Made by a program: the position numbers and the translations under genes
Part shown: positions 1-7,863 of the stretch, one piece after another
Layout of the letters: each line of letters opens with the position of its first letter
How positions within the stretch are numbered: the stretch's first letter is position 1
Notes under the pieces: generated by a model
The model's input: the letters and a program-made list of their open reading frames with translations, nothing else
What the model was told of the DNA's origin: nothing
Database searches by the model: none
NCBI GenBank assembly: GCA_035524895.1
Contig: DATLFI010000127.1
Location: 1 to 16,205 of the forward strand
DNA length: 16,205 bases
Origin: DATLFI01 sp035524895
GTDB taxonomy: Bacteria > Acidobacteriota > Thermoanaerobaculia > Multivoradales > Multivoraceae
Direction: 5' to 3'

Positions 1-1194
1 GTCGTAGGCGTCGTGCCAGCCCGGCAGCTCGTCGATGACGTAGATCCCCAGCTCGTCGCAGGCGTCCAGGAAGTCGCGATCCGGTGGGTAGTGCGACATC
101 CGCACGGCGTTGAGGGTGAGTGACTTCAGCTTCTCGACGTCGGCTAGGTTGCGCGCCGGGGAGCCGGCGCGGCCGGTGTCGGGCCAGAACGAGTGACGGT
201 TCACGCCGCGCAGCAGCACCCGGCGGCCGTTGACGTAGAGGCCGGGGGGCGATTCCTGGTCGACCCGTTCTCCTCCTTCGAGGCGCACCTCGACGGTGCG
301 GAAGCCGAAGCGCTGGCGCGAACGGTGGAGCGGTGCTCCCGTCGCGTCCTCGAGGGTCGCTTCGAGCACGTACAGGTTCGGCGTCTCGGCGCTCCACGGC
401 CTGACACCCGTGAAGGCGGCCCGCAGCTCGGCCTTGCCGGCGAGGGTCACCGGCGCCTCGAGTCTCGCATCGGCGCCGGAGCGCAAAGCCCCACCGCTAT
501 CCGCGAGCACCCTCGAGCGCACGCGGCTCCCCGCCGGCGCGCCGCGCGTGACGAAGGATGCGAGCAGCGACCCGTCGTGGCGCGCGTCGAGCGCGACGTC
601 CTCGATCGCGGCGCGCGGGACCGCCTCGAGGTACACCGGACGGTAGATGCCGCCGAACACCCAGTAGTCCGCCTTGCGCTCGGAGGCGTTGACGGTGGCG
701 TTCCCCGAACGCTCGGCGACCCGGATCTCGAGCGCGTTGGCACTGCCGAAGCGGACGAGCCGCGTGACGTCGTAGGAGAACGGAGTGAAGCCGCCGCGAT
801 GCGTCTTCAGAGGGGTGCCGTTCCACGCCGGCGTGGTGTCGGTCATCGCTCCCTCGAAGACCAGCCGCACCCGCCGGTCCCGCCACGTAGCTGGGATCAC
901 GACCTCGGTGCGGTAGGTGCCGACGTCGGCCGAGGTGCGCTCGTCGTGGCCGTAGGCGTATCGGCCGAAGCCATGTTGCTGCCACTGCGACGGCACCGGG
1001 ATCTCGGCCCACTCTCCGGCGCGCCTCCCCCCGCTGATTCGGAAGCCCCACGTTCGAGGTGCGTCGGCGTCGTGTCCTGAGAGGTAGAGCCGCTCGGTTT
1101 CGGGAGCCTCGGGTCCAGCCTGCGCCGCCGATGTCTGATGCGGCACGAGCACCAGAATGAGGGCGAGCGTTGCGGCAGCGGATTGGATCCTCAC
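1..1194 (-). CDS. Secreted glycoside hydrolase family 2 (beta-galactosidase-like), 3' end beyond window
   Basis: This is the N-terminal 398 codons of a GH2 enzyme that would hydrolyse beta-linked sugars (galactoside, glucuronide or similar) outside the cytoplasm. The frame is open from the left edge to a GTG at 1194. A signal peptide follows that start: RIQSAAAT, then a hydrophobic stretch ending near residue 26 with SAAQA. The N-terminal jelly-roll sugar-binding domain (about residues 35-190) contains VPSQWQHGFG and DYWVFGGIYRPVYLE. An Ig-like domain follows, ending near RQRFGFRTVEV. The TIM barrel begins with RGVNRHSFWPDTGR (His334) and NAVRMSHYPP (about 362-371), then CDELGIYVIDELPGWHD. 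Both catalytic glutamates of the family lie beyond the left edge, so activity and substrate cannot be judged. No clear Shine-Dalgarno sequence precedes the GTG. The gene is divergent from the dehydrogenase operon across about 160 bases. Family assignment is firm; substrate is unknown. Confidence 0.93.
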   Translation of the reverse strand, partial: MRIQSAAATLALILVLVPHQTSAAQAGPEAPETERLYLSGHDADAPRTWGFRISGGRRAGEWAEIPVPSQWQQHGFGRYAYGHDERTSADVGTYRTEVVIPATWRDRRVRLVFEGAMTDTTPAWNGTPLKTHRGGFTPFSYDVTRLVRFGSANALEIRVAERSGNATVNASERKADYWVFGGIYRPVYLEAVPRAAIEDVALDARHDGSLLASFVTRGAPAGSRVRSRVLADSGGALRSGADARLEAPVTLAGKAELRAAFTGVRPWSAETPNLYVLEATLEDATGAPLHRSRQRFGFRTVEVRLEGGERVDQESPPGLYVNGRRVLLRGVNRHSFWPDTGRAGSPARNLADVEKLKSLTLNAVRMSHYPPDRDFLDACDELGIYVIDELPGWHDAYD

Positions 1195-1341
1195 GGAGCC
1201 ACAGTACCAGCGCCCCGGGGATGCCCGTCGGGTTGCAGTCCGCCGTTCGCTGCACGCGGCGCGATAGGGTTCCTCGTCCCACTATGGGAGCAACGGTCAG
1301 CCCGCCGGCACCCCTGGCGGCGCTCGGCAATGAAGGACTGC

Positions 1342-1347
1342 AGGAGG
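1342..1347 (+). promoter_or_regulatory. Strong Shine-Dalgarno of the SDR gene
   Basis: AGGAGG lies six bases before the ATG at 1354. It fixes the start of the first gene of the plus-strand operon and is one of only two strong ribosome binding sites seen in the window. Confidence 0.85.
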
Positions 1348-1353
1348 CACTCC

Positions 1354-2133
1354 ATGGCGAAGGTCGAGGATCTGTTCTCGGTGCGCGGCAAGACCGTGCT
1401 CGTCACCGGCGGCTCGCGCGGGATCGGGCTGATGATCGCTCGCGGCTTCGTGGAGAACGGCGCGAAGGTCTACATCTCGTCGCGCAAGGCCGACGTGTGT
1501 GACCAGGTCGCAAAGGAGCTCCGAGCCCACGGCGATTGCGTTTCGCTGCCGTACGACCTCGGCACCATGGCTGGGATCGAGGGCTTGGCCAGCGACCTGG
1601 CAGCGCGCGAGCAGAAGCTCCACGTGCTGGTCAACAACGCCGGGGCGGTCTGGGGCGCGCCGATCGACGACTTCCCGGAGATGGGCTGGGACAAAGTGGT
1701 GAGCCTCAACCTCAAGGCGCCGTTCTTCCTGACGCAGAAGCTGCTGCCGCTGCTGCGCGCCGCAGCCACGCGCGACGACCCCGCGCGGGTGATCCACATC
1801 GCCTCGATCGACGGGCTCCACGTCAATCCGATGGAGACGTACTCCTACGCGGCGAGCAAAGCCGGGCTCATCCACCTCACGCGGGCGATGGCGGCGCGTC
1901 TCTCCGCGGAGGACATCACGGTCAACGCCGTGGCGCCGGGGCCGTTCAAGAGCAAGATGATGGAGTACACGCTCGAGCGCATGGGCGACGAGATCCGGCG
2001 GCGCAACCCGCGCGGGCGCATCGGCACGCCCGAGGACATGGCGGGTGTCGCGATCTATCTCGCGTCTCGGGCTGGAGCCTACGTCAACGGGGTGGTCATC
2101 CCAGTGGACGGCGGCATCGTGGCGGTATCGTGA
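1354..2133 (+). CDS. Short-chain dehydrogenase/reductase, RhlG-like 3-oxoacyl reductase
   Basis: This is a 259-residue classical SDR, a cytosolic NAD(P)(H)-dependent oxidoreductase. Visible motifs are the cofactor loop TGGSRGIG (residues 18-25), NNAG (94-97), Asn119, the catalytic Ser151, Tyr165 and Lys169 in YAASK, and the C-terminal PVDGG. The basic Arg44 in SSRK, after the second strand, suggests NADPH preference. Several stretches (GGSRGIGLMIA, LVNNAGAVWGA, LLPLLRAAATRDDPARVIHIAS, AGAYVNGVVIPVDGG) recall RhlG of Pseudomonas, an NADPH-dependent beta-ketoacyl reductase, so a lipid or acyl-chain role is plausible. A sugar or secondary-alcohol substrate is equally possible. The ATG at 1354 is chosen because AGGAGG (1342-1347) lies six bases upstream; an upstream in-frame start at 1138 would lack this and overlap the divergent GH2 gene. 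Its TGA overlaps the GTG of the peptidase, so the two are probably co-translated. Confidence 0.93.
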   Translation: MAKVEDLFSVRGKTVLVTGGSRGIGLMIARGFVENGAKVYISSRKADVCDQVAKELRAHGDCVSLPYDLGTMAGIEGLASDLAAREQKLHVLVNNAGAVWGAPIDDFPEMGWDKVVSLNLKAPFFLTQKLLPLLRAAATRDDPARVIHIASIDGLHVNPMETYSYAASKAGLIHLTRAMAARLSAEDITVNAVAPGPFKSKMMEYTLERMGDEIRRRNPRGRIGTPEDMAGVAIYLASRAGAYVNGVVIPVDGGIVAVS

Positions 2134-4409
2134 GCGACTCCGTAGAACCCCGTGGCGCGTTGCGACTCATTGCCGCGCTGCTGTCCGCCGTCTTGCTCGG
2201 CACGCTGGTGGGTGCGCTCCCCCTGACCGCGGTCGAGCCGGTCGCCCCGTTCTCGGTCGAGCAGATCCTGTCTTCGCCGTTCCCCTCCGGCCTGGTCGCC
2301 GCGCCGAGCGGCGGTCATGTCGCGTGGGTGTTCCAGGATCGTGGCGTGCGCAACGTCTGGGTGGCGTCGCCGCCCGACTTCCGCGGTCGCGCGGTGACCT
2401 CGTTCGACCGCGACGATGGTCAGGAGATCGCACAGCTTGCGTGGAGCGACGACGCGTTGCGTATCGCGTTCGTGCGCGGCGGTCCGTCGAACCGAGCCGG
2501 CGAGCTGCCGAACCCGCTGTCCGATCCGGCGGGGGTCGAGCGCGCGGTGTGGTGGATCGACCTCGCCGCGACCCCTCCCGCAGTCGCGCGGCTGGCCGAG
2601 GGTGGCTCGCCGCTCTTCCTGCGAGACGGTTCGGCGATCCTCTTCGCGCGTCAAGGCAAGGTCTTTCGCCGATCGCTCGACGCCGCGCCGCCGACCGAGG
2701 TCAGGCCGCCAGAGACCCAGCCGCCAGAGGAGACCGAGAGCGGCGCTGCCGGAGTCGATGCTGCCGCGGCCGCGCCATCGGCCCAGGAGGAGGCTCTGGT
2801 CCAGGTGCGAGGCGGAGCGACCAGCCTCAGGCTCTCGCCCGACGGTAGCCAGCTCCTGTTCGTGAGCTCGCGCGGCAGCCACTCTTTCGTGGGGCTCTAC
2901 GACTTCGCCACGAAGCGCATCGACTTCCTAGACCCGGGCGTCGACCGGGACTTCTCGCCGGTCTTCTCGCCCGACGGAACGCGGGTCGCGTACGTGCGCG
3001 TGCCGGCGAGCACGCGGGTGCGTATCTTCGAGCCCGAGCGCGAAGGGCCGCCGTGGTCGATTCGGGTCGTCGAGCTGGCTACCGGTCGAGGTCGCGAGGT
3101 GTTCCGCGCCGAGCCGGGTCGCGGCAGCGTGTTCCGGGCCGTCGAGGCCGAGACCCAGTTGGTGTGGACCGCGGACGGCTTTCTGGTGTTCCCGTGGGAG
3201 CGCGAGGGTTGGACGCACCTGTACTCGGTGCCAGTCGCCGGCGGGGCGGCACGCCTGCTGACGACAGGCGCGTTCGAGGTGGAGTACGTGACCACTGATG
3301 CCGACCGGCGCGGCGTGGTCTACTCCTCGAACCAGGGCGACATCGACCGGCGTCACCTCTGGCGGGTCGCCGCGAGCGGTGGCGCTCCGGTCGCGGTCAC
3401 CTCGGGCAACGGCGTCGAGAACGTGCCCGCGGTGACCTCCGAAGGTCACGTCGCCTTCCTGCGCGCTGACGGGAAGCGCCCGCTGTTGCCGGCGATCCGC
3501 GTCGGCGACGTGGTGCGCGACCTCGCGCCGGACGCCCTGCCCGCCGACTTCCCGCTGGCGCACCTGGTCGAGCCGGAGCCGGTGGTCTTCGCCGCGAGCG
3601 ACGGCCTGCCGATCCACGGCCAGCTCTTCAGGCCGCCCGCGTCGTTCACCGGACCGCGGCCGGCCGCGGTCTTCTTCCACGGCGGCTCCCGCCGGCACAT
3701 GATGCTCGGCTGGCACTACTCGAGCTACTACCACAACTGCTACGCGTTCCATCAGCTCCTTGCCAGCCGCGGCTTCGTCGTGCTGTCGGTCAACTACCGC
3801 AGCGGCACCGGCTACGGCCTCGAGTTCCGCGAGGCGCTCGACTACGGCGCTACCGGAGCGAGCGAGCTCCACGACGTGCTCGGCGCCGCGCTCTACCTGC
3901 GCTCGAGGCCCGACGTGCGCGCCGACGCGATCGGCCTGTGGGGTGGCTCGTACGGCGGCTACCTGACCGCGATGGGTCTGTCGCGCGCTTCGGATCTCTA
4001 CGCCGCGGGCGTCGACATCCATGGCGTGCACGACTGGAACCGAACCATCCAGAACTTCGTGCCGAGCTACGACCCGCTCGAGGACCCGGCGCGCGCGGGG
4101 CTGGCCTTCGAGTCCTCGCCGCTCGCACAGGTCGAGAACTGGCGCTCGCCGGTGCTCCTGGTGCACGGCGACGACGACCGCAACGTGCCCTTCCTCGAGA
4201 CAGTCGAGCTGGTCGAGAAGCTGCGCCAGCACGGGGTCGAGCACGAGATCCTGGTGTTTCCCGACGAGGTGCACTCTTTCCTCGTCCACGCCAACTGGGT
4301 GGAGATCTTCGAGCGCTCTGCCGAGTTTCTGGCGCGGCATCTCGTGCAGGCCGCCGCGGCGCTCGAGGCGCCGGTGGTCACCACCGCCTCCGGTGCGCGA
4401 CAGCCGTGA
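2130..4409 (+). CDS. Secreted S9 family (prolyl oligopeptidase-type) serine peptidase
   Basis: This is a 759-residue S9 peptidase expected to cleave peptides in the periplasm or outside the cell. The GTG at 2130 overlaps the upstream TGA by four bases and is followed by a signal peptide (LRLIAALLSAVLLGTLVGAL, about residues 11-30). Residues about 40-480 form the WD40-like propeller, with repeats such as LRLSPDGSQLLFV and PVFSPDGTRVAYV. A Pro/Glu/Ala-rich insert sits near residues 193-223. The C-terminal alpha/beta hydrolase has FFHGGS, NYRSGTGYG, the nucleophile Ser607 in GGSYGGY, Asp683 in HGDDDRNVP and His715 in DEVHSF, so the catalytic triad is complete. The nearest subfamilies are dipeptidyl-peptidase IV-like or acylaminoacyl-peptidase-like (S9B/S9C); the exact specificity cannot be read. 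Its TGA overlaps the GTG of the export permease, an unusual neighbour for a peptidase. Confidence 0.94.
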   Translation: MSDSVEPRGALRLIAALLSAVLLGTLVGALPLTAVEPVAPFSVEQILSSPFPSGLVAAPSGGHVAWVFQDRGVRNVWVASPPDFRGRAVTSFDRDDGQEIAQLAWSDDALRIAFVRGGPSNRAGELPNPLSDPAGVERAVWWIDLAATPPAVARLAEGGSPLFLRDGSAILFARQGKVFRRSLDAAPPTEVRPPETQPPEETESGAAGVDAAAAAPSAQEEALVQVRGGATSLRLSPDGSQLLFVSSRGSHSFVGLYDFATKRIDFLDPGVDRDFSPVFSPDGTRVAYVRVPASTRVRIFEPEREGPPWSIRVVELATGRGREVFRAEPGRGSVFRAVEAETQLVWTADGFLVFPWEREGWTHLYSVPVAGGAARLLTTGAFEVEYVTTDADRRGVVYSSNQGDIDRRHLWRVAASGGAPVAVTSGNGVENVPAVTSEGHVAFLRADGKRPLLPAIRVGDVVRDLAPDALPADFPLAHLVEPEPVVFAASDGLPIHGQLFRPPASFTGPRPAAVFFHGGSRRHMMLGWHYSSYYHNCYAFHQLLASRGFVVLSVNYRSGTGYGLEFREALDYGATGASELHDVLGAALYLRSRPDVRADAIGLWGGSYGGYLTAMGLSRASDLYAAGVDIHGVHDWNRTIQNFVPSYDPLEDPARAGLAFESSPLAQVENWRSPVLLVHGDDDRNVPFLETVELVEKLRQHGVEHEILVFPDEVHSFLVHANWVEIFERSAEFLARHLVQAAAALEAPVVTTASGARQP

Positions 4410-5233
4410 GCGGCCACCGCGCGGGCGCGCCGGGACCGCTCTCCATCGCCGGCCGCCTGTGGCGCGAACGGCACCTGGTGCGCGAGCTGACGCGTCGCGA
4501 GGTCGTGGCGCGCTATCGCGGATCGTGGTTGGGCGGCGCGTGGGCGCTCTTGGAGCCGCTGCTGCAGTTCGCGCTCTACACCTTCGTCTTCGCGGTGGTG
4601 TTCCGGGCGCGCTGGGGCACCGGCGACGAGGGTCCCGGCGAGTACGCGCTCCAGCTCTTCGCCGGGCTCTCTCTCTACAACCTGTTCGCCGAGCCCGCGG
4701 TCTCGGCCCCGAACCTGGTGCTCTCGCACCGCCACTTCGTGCGCAAGGCGGTGTTCCCGCTCGAGACCCTGCCGCTCGCTCGCTTTCTGTCGGCGTCCGT
4801 GCCGGCGCTCACCAGTCTTGCGCTGCTGCTCGTGGTGCTCCTCTTTCTCGGCCGCGGCCCGTTGACGACCTGGCTGTTGCTGCCGCTCGCGCTCGTCGGG
4901 CCGGTGCTCTTCTCGCTCGGCGCGGTGTACTTCCTGGCTGCGATCGGCGTGTTCGTGCGCGATGTCGGCCACGTGGTGAGGCTGGCGGTGATGGCCGGGC
5001 TCTTCCTGTCGCCGGTGTTCTATTCGCTCGACCGCCTGCCCGCCTCGTGGCAGCGTTGGCTCTTGCTCAACCCTTTCAGCCACTTCGTGCGCGACCTGCG
5101 TCGCGTTGCGCTCGACGGTCTGCCCCCGGTGTGGTTGCCGTGGGCGATCGCGCTCGCTGCATCCGCGCTGCTCGCGCTGCTCGCGTATGCGTGGTTCGAT
5201 CGCAGCCAGAGGGCGTTTGCCGATGTGGTGTAG
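4406..5233 (+). CDS. ABC-2 type polysaccharide export permease (Wzm/TagG-like)
   Basis: This is a 275-residue integral inner-membrane permease of an ABC exporter for lipid-linked polysaccharide. The N-terminal cytoplasmic amphipathic segment has RREVVARYRGSWLGGAW (residues about 30-46), the hallmark of Wzm/TagG/KpsM-type proteins. It is followed by about six hydrophobic segments: 47-65, 80-98, 125-148, 154-182, 190-207 and 243-264. Conserved GVFVRDVGHV (181-190), SPVFYSLDRLP (202-212) and LNPFSHFVRDLRR (221-233) are also typical. The GTG at 4406 overlaps the peptidase TGA by four bases and gives the expected family length. The gene ends in TAG and is followed closely by its ATPase partner. 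The 20-odd residues before the amphipathic helix carry no strong hydrophobic signal, as expected for a cytoplasmic N terminus. A symbol such as wzm is not assigned because the exported polymer is unknown. Confidence 0.93.
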   Translation: MSGHRAGAPGPLSIAGRLWRERHLVRELTRREVVARYRGSWLGGAWALLEPLLQFALYTFVFAVVFRARWGTGDEGPGEYALQLFAGLSLYNLFAEPAVSAPNLVLSHRHFVRKAVFPLETLPLARFLSASVPALTSLALLLVVLLFLGRGPLTTWLLLPLALVGPVLFSLGAVYFLAAIGVFVRDVGHVVRLAVMAGLFLSPVFYSLDRLPASWQRWLLLNPFSHFVRDLRRVALDGLPPVWLPWAIALAASALLALLAYAWFDRSQRAFADVV

Positions 5234-5278
5234 CCGGGGTTGGATCACGGCTCGCTGCACGCTCTTTCGGTCGCGGCC

Positions 5279-6601
5279 ATGACCTCGACGCCCGCCATCC
5301 ACGCTCGTGGCCTCGGCAAGTGCTACCGCCTCTACCGGCGCGCCGAGGACCGGTTGCGACAGGCGCTGTTTCCACGCCGCGGAACGTTCGTGCACGAGCA
5401 CTGGGCGCTGCGCGGCGTCGACCTCACGGTGGAGCGCGGGCGCACGGTGGGGGTCGTAGGCCGCAACGGCTCGGGCAAGTCCACCCTGCTCGAGCTGGTT
5501 GCGGGCAGCCTGCGCCCGACCACCGGCGAGCTGCGGGTCGAGGGGCGCGTTGCGGCGATCCTCGAGCTGGGCTCGGCGATGAACCCCGAGTTCACGGGAC
5601 GCGAGAACGCGCGGCTGCTCGCCGCGGTCGCCGGGCTCGGCCGCGCGGAAATCGAGCGGCGGCTCGAGGAGATCCTCGGCTTCGCCGACATCGGCGAGTT
5701 CGTGGACCAGCCGGTGAAGGTGTACTCGAGCGGGATGCTGCTGCGCATCGCGATCGCCGTGGCGCTCGCCGTCGAGCCCGACGTGCTGGTGGTCGACGAG
5801 GTGCTGGCAGTGGGCGACGAACCGTTCCAGCGCAAGTGCTTCGCGCGGCTCGAGGCGCTGCGCCGCCGCGGCGCCACCGTGCTGTTCGCGTCGCACGACG
5901 CCACCACGGTGATGAGCCTGTGCGACGCCGTGCTGTTGCTCGACCGCGGCGAGGCGCTGCTCTACGGCGAGCCCAAGCACGTCATCGAGCGCTACCTCCA
6001 GCTCGCGTTCGCGCCGACCGAGACACGCGACGAGCTGCGCGCCGAGATCCGAGGACTCGTCACCGGCGCGGACCGTAGCGCCGCTGGCCCCGGCATGGCC
6101 GCGAGGGCGGCCGCGGCGTTCGATCCGGAGCTTCGTTCGCAGAGCGCGGTCCACCTCGGCCCGAACGGCGCCGAGATCCTCGATCCGCGCCTCGAGACCG
6201 CGGCCGGCGAGCGGGTCAACGTGCTGGTGCGCGGCGAGGCGTACCGCTATCGCTACCGCGTGCGCTTCGACGCCGAGCATCGTCGCGTGCGCTTTGGAAT
6301 GCTGGTCAAGACCAAGACCGGCTTCGAGCTCGGCGGCAGCGCCTCGTCGAGCGCGGCCGAGGCCTATCCGCACGTCATGGCAGGCGCAGTCGCCGAGGTC
6401 GAGTTCCGTTTCGCCTGCCGCCTGCTGCCCGGGACGTATTTCCTCAACGCCGGCGTGCTGTCCATGCACAGCGAGGGGGAAACCTACCTGCACCGTATCC
6501 TCGACGCCGTGGCCTTCCGCGTGCGCGGCGAAGGCGAGTCGAAAGAGACGGGGATCGTCGACTTCGGAGGTGGATCCAGGGTGGAGTGGGAGCCGTCCTG
6601 A
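5279..6601 (+). CDS. ABC polysaccharide exporter ATPase with C-terminal glycan-binding domain (Wzt-like)
   Basis: This is a 440-residue ATPase that would energise the adjacent permease. The nucleotide-binding domain has Walker A GRNGSGKST (about residues 61-69), the variant signature YSSGM (149-153) usual in this family, Walker B VLVVDE (169-174) followed by VLAVGDE, and the switch His206 in SHD. Residues about 282-420 form an extra beta-rich domain (RFGMLVKTKTGFELGG, LPGTYFLNAGVLS, YLHRILDAVAFRV) matching the Wzt C-terminal domain. In E. coli O8/O9a that domain recognises the modified non-reducing end of the O-polysaccharide before export, so this transporter probably also selects finished chains. 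The ATG at 5279 starts the protein in typical family fashion. An in-frame TTG at 5240, just after the permease stop and a GGGG run, would add 13 residues and remains possible. Confidence 0.93.
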   Translation: MTSTPAIHARGLGKCYRLYRRAEDRLRQALFPRRGTFVHEHWALRGVDLTVERGRTVGVVGRNGSGKSTLLELVAGSLRPTTGELRVEGRVAAILELGSAMNPEFTGRENARLLAAVAGLGRAEIERRLEEILGFADIGEFVDQPVKVYSSGMLLRIAIAVALAVEPDVLVVDEVLAVGDEPFQRKCFARLEALRRRGATVLFASHDATTVMSLCDAVLLLDRGEALLYGEPKHVIERYLQLAFAPTETRDELRAEIRGLVTGADRSAAGPGMAARAAAAFDPELRSQSAVHLGPNGAEILDPRLETAAGERVNVLVRGEAYRYRYRVRFDAEHRRVRFGMLVKTKTGFELGGSASSSAAEAYPHVMAGAVAEVEFRFACRLLPGTYFLNAGVLSMHSEGETYLHRILDAVAFRVRGEGESKETGIVDFGGGSRVEWEPS

Positions 6602-6780
6602 GCCTGAGGCGCGCAGCAACCCGGCCGGCGTCGCGCGGGGCGTGTTGGGTCTCGACGCTTGTGTCTGCGTCGAGCTTCGCGGCGAGCTCGACCGCCACGC
6701 GGTCAGAGGAGCTCGATCGCGCGATCGAGGCGCTGGGCGTGTTTCGTTCGGCGCTGGAGGAGAGTCAGGGGTCGGCCTGA
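6586..6780 (+). CDS. Possible small hypothetical ORF (64 aa), doubtful
   Basis: An open frame from a GTG at 6586, inside the end of the ATPase gene, runs to a TGA at 6780, and its last bases overlap the convergent phosphatase-fold gene. The first half is Ala/Ser/Arg-rich and unremarkable. The last 25 residues (EELDRAIEALGVFRSALEE) look like an amphipathic helix with G/C-rich third codon positions. I recognise no family and no ribosome binding site. It may be a decayed gene end or simply an open frame in GC-rich spacer. Confidence 0.2.
   Translation: MGAVLSLRRAATRPASRGACWVSTLVSASSFAASSTATRSEELDRAIEALGVFRSALEESQGSA
6651..6674 (+). terminator. Hairpin after the exporter operon, possible terminator
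   Basis: CTCGACGC (6651-6658) and GCGTCGAG (6667-6674) form a perfect 8-bp stem with an 8-base T-rich loop, 50 bases after the ATPase stop and before the convergent gene end. There is no T tract behind the stem, so a rho-independent terminator is only a possibility. Confidence 0.3.
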
Positions 6781-7775
6781 TGCAGCGCAGCGGGCCCGAG
6801 TCTCACCCGGGCAGACACCGGGAAGTGGTCCGACGGTGTGCGACCCTCTCGGTTCCAGCGCAGGATGGCCGCGTCGAGTACCTCGGCGCCGGGCTGCACG
6901 AGCACGTAGTCGATCTTGGGTCCGGCGGTTCGCGAAGGATCGAATCCGCTGAAGGTGCCGACTCCGACCGCGTCAGGGTGTCGCACGCGGAAGGTGTCGA
7001 GGAACGGTGGCTCAGCAGCGACGCTCGCAGCGCCTGCCTGGCCGAGCAGCGTCGTCATCGCTGCGTTGTCCTCGCCTGCGTTGAAGTCGCCGGTGACCAG
7101 CACCGGTTCTCCGGCCGGCGCGCGCGCGGCGATCCGATCGGCCAGCAGAGCGGTGCTGCGCACCCGCGAGGGTTGGGATTGGTGGTCGAGGTGCACGTTG
7201 TAGTGCCAGAACGCGCTGCCGTCACGATCGACGAATCGCGCCCAGGTCGCGATGCGCGGGATGGTGTTGCCCCACGAGCGCGACCCGGGGACGGCGGGCG
7301 TGTCCGAGAACCAGAACGTGCCCGAGCTCGCGACCCACAGGCGCTCGCGGTCGAACAGGATCGCCGACAGCTCGCCGGCACCGCCACCGTCGTCGCGTCC
7401 CACGCCGACCGCGGCATAGCGCGGCATGGCCGCCAGGATCTCGGCGATCTGGAAGTCGAGCGCCTCCTGGAGCCCAACGAGGTCCGCGTCGAGCTCGCGC
7501 AGCAGCGCGAAGAGCATCTCGCGGCGGCGCGTCCAGTGGTTCTCGCCATCCTCCGCCGTGCCGTAGCGGATGTTGAACGAGACCACGGCGAGCGGGTCGC
7601 CGGGCTCTGACGGAGACGCGGCTGCGGCCGGCGATGCGGTGAGCGCTGCCAGTGCCGCCAGCGCTGCCAGCGCGAGGATCGGGAGTGCCGCAACGACCGT
7701 GGCTCCTTGCCACTGACAACTCGCGGTGCTGCGACTGGAAACCAAGGCGTAAAAGTGTCGTAATATGCCTGGCAC
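6765..7775 (-). CDS. Secreted endonuclease/exonuclease/phosphatase (EEP) family protein
   Basis: This is a 336-residue EEP-fold hydrolase, a metal-dependent phosphodiesterase or phosphatase that may act on nucleic acid, phosphoinositide-like or sugar-phosphate substrates. A signal peptide is visible: a long Ala/Leu stretch (about residues 28-47) ending in ASPAAAA. The catalytic set is complete: FNIRYG (Asn68), LQE (Glu104), HLDH (195-198), GDFNA (Asp230, Asn232), IDY (Asp289) and SDHFPV (Asp316, His317). NIRYGTAEDGENHWTRRRE recalls the secreted EEP proteins often annotated in glycan or lipid contexts. The GTG at 7775 gives the longest protein. A TTG at 7745 would give a shorter n-region and would leave the AT-rich patch at 7749-7770 free as a promoter, so the true start may be there. 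The gene is convergent with the exporter operon and divergent from the VOC gene. Confidence 0.9.
   Translation of the reverse strand: MPGILRHFYALVSSRSTASCQWQGATVVAALPILALAALAALAALTASPAAAASPSEPGDPLAVVSFNIRYGTAEDGENHWTRRREMLFALLRELDADLVGLQEALDFQIAEILAAMPRYAAVGVGRDDGGGAGELSAILFDRERLWVASSGTFWFSDTPAVPGSRSWGNTIPRIATWARFVDRDGSAFWHYNVHLDHQSQPSRVRSTALLADRIAARAPAGEPVLVTGDFNAGEDNAAMTTLLGQAGAASVAAEPPFLDTFRVRHPDAVGVGTFSGFDPSRTAGPKIDYVLVQPGAEVLDAAILRWNREGRTPSDHFPVSARVRLGPAALHQADP
7749..7770. promoter_or_regulatory. AT-rich patch between divergent genes, candidate promoter region
   Basis: The stretch around GTAAAAGTGTCGTAATATG is markedly AT-rich against a GC-rich background. It contains TAATAT (7761-7766), a plausible -10 box for the VOC gene about 100 bases downstream. 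Its complement ATATTA could serve the divergent EEP gene if that starts at the TTG at 7745. No convincing -35 box was found on either strand. Confidence 0.35.
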
Positions 7776-7851
7776 TGCGGAGCGCTCTCTTCCCTCGAAC
7801 GGGACTCCTCTCGGGTGAGCCGGCAGGGGCGCTGGTGCAGGGCCAATCTAC

Positions 7852-7857
7852 AAGGAG
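7852..7857 (+). promoter_or_regulatory. Strong Shine-Dalgarno of the VOC gene
   Basis: AAGGAG lies six bases upstream of the ATG at 7864 and decides that start. Confidence 0.85.
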
Positions 7858-7863
7858 AGACAG

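Noticed and set aside
193..1080. Plus-strand 295-residue open frame over the GH2 gene
   Set aside because: The minus strand encodes a coherent GH2 protein across the same bases; the plus-strand product shows no family features.
1138..1353. Longer start for the SDR at 1138
   Set aside because: It overlaps the start of the divergent GH2 gene, and AGGAGG clearly supports ATG 1354.
1195..1353. Promoter boxes between GH2 and SDR
   Set aside because: TAGGGT (1265-1270) and TTGCAG (1233-1238) are weak and 26 bases apart. No pair with normal spacing was found on either strand, so no promoter is called.
1536..2129. N-terminal extension of the S9 peptidase frame into the SDR gene
   Set aside because: It is a shadow of the SDR. 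The GTG at 2130 is followed directly by a signal peptide, which must be N-terminal.
2928..4340. A 470-residue antisense open frame opposite the S9 peptidase
   Set aside because: The composition is Arg/Val/His-rich and motif-free, and the sense strand encodes a complete catalytic triad.
4067..6619. An 850-residue antisense open frame opposite the permease and ATPase
   Set aside because: The plus-strand proteins here carry complete, ordered family motifs. The antisense product is Arg/Glu/His-rich without any recognisable motif, typical of a shadow frame in GC-rich DNA.
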